Source: Arenicola marina
Taxonomy: Eukaryota; Annelida; Polychaeta; Arenicolidae
Direction of reading: 5' to 3'
Assembly (NCBI GenBank): GCA_964019135.1
Contig: OZ025250.1
Location: forward strand, 53,009,357 to 53,073,356
Length of the DNA: 64,000 nucleotides
The notes beneath the pieces were generated by a model, which searched no databases, was not told where the DNA came from, and saw nothing but the letters and a program-made list of their open reading frames with translations. The number at the start of each line of letters is the position of its first letter. Positions within the stretch are counted from its first letter, which is position 1. Shown here piece after piece: positions 57,346 to 64,000 of the stretch. A program made the translations under genes and the position numbers.

Positions 57346-57587
57346 GGACCTTACCCATGAGGCCCGGAAGCTTTTAGACAGGGACACTGCCCCACGCCTC
57401 TACCCCGACACCCTCCTCCACCCCGCCGTGGGGGTGCTACCCAAACCCCAACGTGAGGTAACCTTCGTCGTCCTCAAATACCTCGTCCTGAGGGACTTGG
57501 TGGGACGTGGGGCAGGAGGGGGTGCATCAGGCACGCCGACATCTGAAGCAAACCAAGGCACCCAGAACGAACAATTCGTCGACCAAG
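57346..57587 (+). CDS. Host exon, downstream copy, joins the next exon in phase
   Basis: It encodes the same peptide as 54499-54740 with one visible difference (QNEQFVDQ versus QNGQFVDQ). Its phase-1 end (CAA G|gtaaga) fits the acceptor at 58355, giving VDQGLGTGISYHSEHSYRVF. This suggests it is a real exon of the plus-strand gene leading to the kinase region. The protein family is unknown. Confidence 0.5.
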
Positions 57588-57594
57588 GTAAGAA

Positions 57595-57850
57595 CAATGG
57601 CGGCAATAGACAGTCGTTTATTAAACATGGCGGCAATAGGCAGTCGTTTAATGAAGATGGCGGCAATAGACAGTCGCTTAATGAAGATGGCGGCAATAGA
57701 CAGTCGCTTAATGAAGATGGCGGCAATAGACAGTCGCTTAATGAAGATGGCGGCAATAGACAGTCGCTTAATGAAGATGGCGGCAATAGGCCGTCGTTTA
57801 ATGAAGATGGCGGCAATAGACAGTCGCTTAATGAAGATGGCGGCAATATT
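57595..57850. repeat. 30-bp minisatellite (aatgaagatggcggcaatag + acagtcgctt), about 8.5 copies
   Basis: It starts eight bases after the exon donor. The upstream duplicate at 54750-54845 has only about three units, so the array expanded after or diverged since the segmental duplication. Confidence 0.95.
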
Positions 57851-58002
57851 GGTTTAAGTTTATTCTAAATAAGTCAAGAGTCAATATTAAAACCCTGAAA
57901 ATCAATACATGTGATATGAATAAAACTATGAATACTGAAATGGTCAAAAGATTAATAAAACCCTGAGGATATCAAGTAATATGATTGAGTAGATTGTCAT
58001 CA
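57848..58002 (-). mobile_element. LINE 3' UTR fragment lacking the tail
   Basis: It matches the variant 3' end at 48937 (tctaaataagtcaagagtca, cctgaaaatcaatacatgtg) but starts abruptly within the minisatellite, without the terminal pentamer tail. The junction looks like a rearrangement rather than an insertion. Confidence 0.75.
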
Positions 58003-58354
58003 ACGTCACCTTCTTTGCACCCTAAATCCTCGTCGTAGGCCTATATGCTTACACGTTTGGTTGCTTAAATGTTTTCATGTAAATTTGATAACACCAAGTA
58101 TCTTATTCAATCTTTTGAGTATTTGTCGTGTCTCTAGTTCAGCAGGTTTCCCATTCCAACCCTCAGAATTACCGGCACAATTTCCATGTTCAGAGTCATT
58201 TTAAGAAAAAACGAGGCAGAAGACCCATATATTGTTTTTCTCTCGACCACAGGGCAAATTCTTGTCTAATCCCATCTCTTGTATCTGACATTGGCTGAGA
58301 ATTTGAATCAGCATAAAGATTTAGTTGATGTTGTTATTTGCATTTCCTTCCCAG
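58003..58354. other. Intron-like sequence, nothing recognised
   Basis: No frame or repeat. It ends in the pyrimidine tract catttccttcccag of the next exon. Confidence 0.4.
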
Positions 58355-58463
58355 GACTTGGTACGGGAATCTCGTACCATTCCGAACACAGCTACCGTGT
58401 GTTCAGCAATGACAGACTGACCGTCACCGGCAGATTATACGCCTCAGAAATTTCGGCCGCGTC
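58355..58463 (+). CDS. Host exon of the kinase-region gene
   Basis: After ttccttcccag the frame reads LGTGISYHSEHSYRVFSNDR and LTVTGRLYASEISAA, ending in phase 2 before gtgagt. Entry phase 1 fits the exon ending at 57587. No domain is recognised. Confidence 0.5.
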
Positions 58464-58806
58464 GTGAGTGACAAAATTGTAGGTATGTATTAATCATTAG
58501 TATTTATAGTAATCATGCTTTCTTTACTTATTATTTTCTGCTTTGTTTGCACGTCTTGTCGTTTAAAAGAGGACAACGCAAATTTAACAACATGGTCGTT
58601 TCCAATACTGTATCTTGACCTTATGTATCACAAGCTTTTGTTATCGTTATTATTAAAAAGTCATCGTATGTACGCCACTGTGGGTGAGAGGACTTATTAT
58701 TAAATGTAGTAATCATGGTCATATACTAAGATTAACTCGTAATCATAAACTTATAAGCAATACCGTAATTCATGTTGGCTCTATTTCTGAAGCGTGTATG
58801 TCACAG

Positions 58807-59020
58807 GTTATCATACGCATGATGCAGAAGACAGAGGGCAGCGCCGGTACGAAGCAGAACTGGTTACGTCGATGGATGCGTACATTGGACCCGACGAAAC
58901 GTGGTGATACTAAAGTAGTCGACACCCTCATGCTGTCCATGGTTGAAATTCATCATGTCTGTATAGCATTCTCGCATCAAATGCCGATCAGTGACACAGA
59001 CAGGTTAATTTTCACCAGGT
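58807..59020 (+). CDS. Possible host exon, frame uncertain
   Basis: After gtcacag one frame is open for 82 codons (VIIRMMQKTEGSAGTKQNWL onward). Another reads GYHTHDAEDRGQRRYEAELV TSMDAYIGPDET and stops just after a possible gtgata donor. Neither fits the phase-2 end of the preceding exon, so the boundaries are unsettled. Confidence 0.3.
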
Positions 59021-59159
59021 GTTTCACAATTTCCAAGCAATACGGGCATCGTCAACATTGATAAATGAGTCACAATCAGCCCCAGAACGACAGCTAGCTC
59101 ACCAGCGACAGAAAAACGTCTGAACGTAACAATTACGAATAACTAACTAATAAACGAAA

Positions 59160-59380
59160 ACAGCTCGAAAGTAACACTTCTTATTAATCAAAATCAAATG
59201 AAGTTGTCAGGTACGGTGCCAGCAGCACAGTAAAAACTAAACAGTTGTGGATTTGATGCAAAACGGCGAATAAAATGTTCGATTACGGATTTTAATTTTC
59301 GCGTATGAATGATAGTTCTGAGGGTTTAAATGTGATTACAGCGTAAGCGGAACGCCCTCTGCCGGGAGATCTATACGTTT
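59160..59380 (+). mobile_element. Partial MITE, related to 2198-2702
   Basis: It shares cagcacagtaaa, gtggatttgatgc, aattttcgcgtatgaatgat and cgccctctgccgggagat with 2470-2700. It sits in the intron before the kinase exon. Confidence 0.7.
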
Positions 59381-59488
59381 ACGGTTTTAGCCATTGCATG
59401 ACGTTTTCCCCTGGAATCCTCGCGGTTATTCGAGTTACACGTCACTTATGTTATGTCAGAAATCTGTTTCACTGTACGTTATATTCAG

Positions 59489-60320
59489 ATCATTCCAGAG
59501 TCGCCATCAAACGGATTTTGGCCTCCAAATGCGATATGGCTATTTTGTAAGGAAATCAAGCTCCTCAGTGAAACAACCCATCCCAATATTGTTAGCCTGC
59601 GGGGAGTGTGTCTCGAGTCTTTCAGTCTTATTTTGGAATTCCTGGAGTTTAATCTGGACGAAATGGGGATTCCTGAGACGGAGGGCTCTCGCGAAGGTAG
59701 CACATTGGCAGAGCTTTTAAGCATTCTGGCGGATGTGAACCTTATTAAAGAAGTTGGCCTGAAGCGCGGGGTGCTTCACAAAGCAGCAGTTGACGTTGCT
59801 ATGGGATTGTCTTTCCTTCATCACAAAGACATATGTCATAGGGACCTAAAGCCGACTAACGTGTTGGTGACGAATTTCGGACAATTATTGACCTTCAAGC
59901 TCACGGACTTTGGTGAGGCAGAGCGAACCACCTACAAACCGCCTCCGTTCTGCATAGCGTTAGAGCGCGTACAGCGCGGGACAAAGTTTTTCTTCGCCCT
60001 AGAACAATTCCTGGACACCCTGGCGTCGGCAGATACACCGGCTTTGAAAAGAGTTGACATTTGGAGCTATGGCATGGTCATATTCTGCATGCTTTCTCCT
60101 GATTTCACGTTTCCCTGGGAATTAGAACTTGGAAGTCCAGACTAATCTGGACAATGTGTTGAAGACGGCAATGACGGCCAACAAATTGCCCAGAGGTTCG
60201 AACAAATACAAGCAACTGCCGGAGGACACAGGTCTGGGTAAAGTTCACCAGATGTGTTGCCAATACGATCCGACAAAAAGGCCAGGAATCGACGAACTGG
60301 TGGAGTTTCTAACCAAGTAA
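59489..60320 (+). pseudogene. Protein kinase domain (TKL-like), two frameshifts
   Basis: A kinase fold is readable from an acceptor at 59488. It has HSRVAIKRI (strand 3 with the ATP-binding Lys), KEIKLLSETTHPNIVSLRGV (helix C Glu and strand 4), AMGLSFLHHKDICHRDLKPT NVLV (catalytic loop HRDLKPTN), KLTDFGEAE (DFG), VDIWSYGMVIFCML (helix F), and CCQYDPTKRPGIDELVEFL (closing Arg). Catalytic Lys, Asp and DFG are all present, but the glycine loop exon was not found. One-base frameshifts lie at the TTTTG run near 59550, between VAIK and helix C, and at the GG near 60132, after FPWELEL. The frame ends EFLTK-stop, or splices at gtaagg within that codon. It could be a decaying kinase or a real gene with assembly indels. 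HRD..N plus an activation loop lacking APE recalls TKL kinases (inference). Confidence 0.7.
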
Positions 60321-60900
60321 GGACCAATTTCCTATTAAATATATTAAAGTGTAACGTGCCGTAGGGGTGGGGTCTCGTAGCATGTTCGTGGCCGTTACAA
60401 AAGTAGCCTACTTACATGCGCCAGCTTAGATGTTTTACATTTTAGAATCAAGACTAAAAGTATAGTATATAAGTAAGTATATTGCCTTAACAGGATATGA
60501 GTGGCCCGGGTCATAATGGGTGGTTTTAAGTTTATCCCTGTTTGTAACTCTTATTTGAAGCGGTTATTGTTGCTTTAAACAGCCTGACGTTCAACCGAAT
60601 GAACACCGGAAGTTCTGCGTCCACAGCCGTCGGGAAACATGGTGAGAACGACTGGAACGACCAACGTGATGTCATAATATAAGGTAATAATAAAGCAACA
60701 CTAATACAAGTCCCAGGCAGACTCACTGACCGAATGTTTACTGGTCCCCTGAGCTGCTCCGGTGTGGGGGAGACATTAAACACAATTTATGCCGGTGTTG
60801 AGATAGGAAATAATGAGGCCCGCCCCTCGCCCGTTCCGTAACAACGTCTTCAATAACCCCCAAACATTGCAGGATTATGCAAGATTATGCAGGATAACCA
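60321..60900. other. Downstream of the kinase exon, no gene recognised
   Basis: Only short frames. It could be a 3' UTR or intron. Confidence 0.35.
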
Positions 60901-61097
60901 TCCTACTGATTTGATTTGATTTGATTGGGGCTAAACGGCACTTTCAGCCTGGAAGGCTATATCGTGCCATATTGGTCAATATTAGTCAATATTAAAACCC
61001 TGAAAATCAATACATGTGATATGAATAAACCCATGAATGCAGTCTTTGTGGAATCGATTAATAGATTAATAAAACCCTGAGGATATCAAGTAATATC
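60901..61097 (-). mobile_element. LINE 3' end, 5'-truncated
   Basis: It carries the (tcaaa)n tail (60907-60926), the conserved 3' terminus (cctggaaggctatatcgtgc) and part of the 3' UTR, matching copies A-C. No clear target duplication was found. Confidence 0.85.
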
Positions 61098-61140
61098 TTT
61101 TACATTTTTATTTTTGATAAAACCACTATTTACCCGTCAG

Positions 61141-61412
61141 ATGATAGCGGTGCTAGAGCCAGGGACATGCCAGAAAACCTCAAGCCTTCGATGGAACCGA
61201 AAGCCAAAGAAGTTCCGATTGACGCGGAGAGGACGCTCAAAGCTGCGGACAACCCTCGAGTCAGCGACGTGCGGGCAAAAGCCAAAGTTCCGATTGACGC
61301 GGAGAGGACGCTGAAAGTTGCGGACAACCCTGGACTCCGCGACGTGCGGGGAAAATCCAAAGAAGTCCCGACTGACACGAAAAGAACTCCCAAAGCTGGG
61401 GACCAACTTTGG
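61141..61412 (+). CDS. Exon upstream of the beta-propeller: linker with three repeats
   Basis: After acccgtcag the phase-1 frame reads DDSGARARDMPENLKPSMEP, then three imperfect repeats of about 26-30 residues around VPIDAERTLKAADNPRVSDV. It ends AGDQLW at gtaact in phase 0, which matches the next acceptor. The composition is basic and hydrophilic, like a linker between domains. Confidence 0.55.
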
Positions 61413-61576
61413 GTAACTAGGCTTATTAACGCTATTGTATATTTAGATATGGAGAGGCCCAAAAAAGACATGTATTCAACAAAACAGAATTAATGTCATA
61501 TAGGTAAAACCTAAAAGGTTTGTTTGTTTCACGTCAGTTGTAAGTTTAGTTGTCACTAAAATGTTTGCGGTTGTAG

Positions 61577-62402
61577 GATGCGACGGTATATGGCGGTCTG
61601 CGGGTGACGGGGGTGGTGGGGGAGGAGACCGGACCCGGGCAGCTAGAAGAATCCTGGGGTGTGTCCGCCCACGGTGACTTGGTGTGGGTGGCGGACAGGG
61701 ACGGTGACAGGGTGGTGTTCTTCCGACGGACCACAGAAGGCGGCCACATAACCCACCGCTACGTGGGGGAGTCCCTCTTCCACTCTCCACGCTATGTCAC
61801 GGTCACAGACAAAGATATATGGATCTCCCAAGGCAAAGGCCGGCTCCAGGGAGTCCGGCTCCAGGGAGTCCGGCTGCAGAGTGGAGAGGTCGTCCAGACG
61901 CGCACACTGCCGGCCACTGGACGTCTGATAGATCCACGCGGACTAGCCTACAGGGAGTCCAACCAGACTCTCTATGTGTGCTGCAAGGACGGGGTCCATG
62001 TGGTGGATGTGGCCGGGGGGCGGGGTGGTGGCCACCCTCAACAAGCCGCCGGAGGTACAGGGGGAGCAGGGGTGGCGGCCGCGGTATGTGTCCGTCCTCC
62101 AGGACACGATCCTGGTGGCGCATGGGCACCGCCTCCTGGTCCTGTACACCGGCGACGGGGCGCCGGACCGCGTCCTGGACCTCCCAGAACTTACGGTTCT
62201 CTACGACATCACCCACAACAGTCACCACTTTGTGGTGTGTAATGCTGGGGGTAACTCTCTGCACGTGGTGAGCCGGGAGGGGGAGGCAGTCACCAGGGTG
62301 GGGCTGGGGGAGGTGCGGCCCGCGTTTATATCATGGACCCCCCACCACCACCTATTCTACGTCATGGACTACAACAAGAAACTGTTGGTCGTGAGCCGCT
62401 GA
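61577..62402 (+). CDS. Beta-propeller (NHL/WD-like) C-terminal exon, one frameshift
   Basis: From the acceptor ggttgtag the frame reads DATVYGGLRVTGVVGEETGP, GQLEESWGVSAHGDLVWVAD RDGDRVVFF, SPRYVTVTDKDIWI and DPRGLAYRESNQTLYVCCKD. After a shift in the g-run at 62015-62026 it continues ATLNKPPEVQGEQGW, PRYVSVLQDTILVAHGHRLL, FISWTPHHHLFYVMDYNKKL, VVSR-stop. Repeats of G.....P.GV....D.v.VaD...drV..F are typical of NHL or related propellers, often substrate- or RNA-binding modules. It could be the C-terminal part of the kinase gene or a separate gene; an intervening exon would be needed because phases differ. Confidence 0.6.
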
Positions 62403-62409
62403 CGTTCCC

Positions 62410-64000
62410 GCAGAGAGGCACCCCTGTATTGACTTATAAGATGTGATAGTTGCCAGTCGTCTTTTGGGGTGGTCATTAATTGGGATCCAAAAAATACACG
62501 CTGACATCTTACTTTGCGCTTAATATCGATTAAATTTTGTCCTCCGTAGCATGGTTCACTATATAGAACGTTTTTGGAAACCTGGTGTTTATTTCCACTC
62601 CAGAATTTTTTTAGCATTGCTGCTTCTACTTCTTTGCATGCCCATTCCGGTAAGGGAATAATGTAGGTAAAGTACCATATACTGGAACATGCTAGGCAAT
62701 TTAAAATGATTACTTTACCTTGAAAGCTTAACTTTCTTAGCTTCCATAAGTTTAGTATCGTTTTAAATTTCTTAATTCTTGGTTGCCAGTAGCTAACACC
62801 ATCTTAAGTCTAGTGGGCGGTCTTTCCTTTCTCTTAGGGAACCCACCCATAACCCCTCTGTTTTTTTTATGTATTAATCTTAGCCCCTGAAGCCTCCTCG
62901 TACACTCAACATATCGAAAATATAGTTTCAATTGACGCCACTTTGGATGCAAGAACTGTGGCATCATCTGCGTATTGTTTTATCTTGGCTACTCTGCCAA
63001 AGGGGAGAGGTATACCAACAATAAGGGGTCTCTCTCGTATGGCTGTGGCAAAAAATCTCCGCCGATAGCGTGTATAAAAGAGGGTTGAGGGGGCACCCTT
63101 GTCTGGTGCCCCTCTCGAGCTGAAAAAATTCAGATAGATGACCATTGTTTAGACGGCGCTGAAGATCCCTGTATACATTATTTGTATCCACTTAACAAAA
63201 TGTCCCCCGAAGCTAAAACATTTTAGCGTTCGAACCAGAAAATTTCAGTAGACCCTGTCGAAAACTCTCATCTGGTCGAGGCAGATAATATCTCCCGGCA
63301 CATTATTATTATTGCAATAGGTAATAAGACCTCTAATAAAGGTGGTCGTCTCATCAATGGAGCGGCCTGGTACGGAGCAGGATTGATCGCTATGGACCAC
63401 ATATCGTCAAACATTTCTGAGACTATTGGCTAAAATGTTCGTGATTACCTTGTAATCCAGATTTTTGAGAGAAATCGGTCTCCAGTTCTTTAAATCCATT
63501 GGGTGTGTTTGTTTGTGTAAGCAGTACTTCATATGTGTGTTTCATGTCCTCCAACTGTCCGTTTGCTTTGTATCGTAAATGTATGTTGCGTAGTTTCTTA
63601 TAAAATGCTTTAGATGAATTTTACCCATTTCCCACCATAGGAGCGGGTCATTAAAGGTGTGTTTTTGTAGCTTGTGGTTTTGCCAAAATTTCTCTATTTT
63701 ATGTACCAGAGTGTTGTCTGTTAGGAGTGAGTTATTTCATTTCCAGTAGCCTGGGCCTTTGGTGGGTACCTCTGTGTCTATGTCTACGATATAGGGCCTA
63801 GAGTTTATGATCACTATGTGTGCATGGTTTGAAAGTAAGATTATTTTTCATTGAAGTAATAAAACGTGTTGTATATATTCTGTCAATATGTGTCTTGACT
63901 TTATCCTTTGCTGTACTGTGTGAATTGTTGTGCTGGGTGTGTGGTCATGTTCGGTAGTAATGTTATTTAGTTCTGTCCTGCCTGTAAGGCATCCTTTCCA
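62410..64000 (-). mobile_element. L1/Tx1-like LINE reverse transcriptase, decayed
   Basis: Minus-strand fragments in several frames give NWRPISLKNLDYKVITNILA (about 63485-63425), LSEFFQLERGTRQGCPLNPL LY (about 63140-63080), KIKQYADDATVLAS (YADD box, about 62990) and LRKLSFQGKVIILNCL with the later LKKFWSGNK and GGQNLID stretch. Order and spacing match reverse transcriptases of the L1/Tx1 group. Numerous stops and frame changes show it is old. It continues beyond the window edge, and sequence past 63600 is only weakly recognisable. Confidence 0.75.

Overview
This window is nuclear DNA from an animal. Genes are split into short exons with GT-AG introns, introns run to kilobases, and the sequence is full of SINEs, LINEs, foldback elements and minisatellites. 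The repeat content (tRNA-derived SINEs, an RNase H-bearing LINE, an animal CACTA-type transposase, very long intronic minisatellites) suggests a marine invertebrate such as a lancelet, hemichordate or lophotrochozoan. The species cannot be fixed from the sequence alone.

The one complete host gene is RRP1 (NNP-1/RRP1B family, nucleolar rRNA processing). It lies on the minus strand at 37204-19667. Its eleven exons all join in phase and sum to 2604 nt, or 867 codons plus a stop. The protein has an N-terminal Nop52 region, a basic/acidic low-complexity middle, a KTVKF PP1-docking motif and a C-terminus ending SASDFF. Its introns hold most of the striking repeats, above all a 3.7-kb array of a 51-bp unit (22914-26612).

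Layout. 1-7 kb: a minus-strand CC-rich small-protein gene (two exons seen) among MITEs. 7-13 kb: tandem repeats, a 722-bp long-TIR element with 9-bp target duplication, small hairpins, a 24-bp minisatellite and a perfect 50-bp palindrome. 14-16.3 kb: an inverted pair of LTR-like sequences, a broken fossil. 19.7-37.2 kb: RRP1. 37.9-42 kb: intergenic repeats and a MITE. 42.6-46.3 kb: a minus-strand six-exon DUF4806-type gene in good splice phase but with one frameshift and one stop. 46.9-49.9 kb: a decayed CACTA/EnSpm-like transposase, interrupted by a LINE 3' end with a clean 12-bp target duplication and by a second insertion. 50-57.3 kb: three near-identical head-to-tail copies of a 5'-truncated RNase H LINE (minus strand); the last two sit in a 2.85-kb tandem duplication that also duplicates a plus-strand exon. 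57.3-62.4 kb: plus-strand host exons, a protein-kinase domain and a beta-propeller (NHL-like) domain, with single-base frameshifts. 62.4 kb to the end: a decayed L1/Tx1-like LINE on the minus strand.

No operon-like logic applies. The main relationships are repeats nested in RRP1 introns, mobile elements inserted into each other, and recombination between LINE copies that carried a host exon along.
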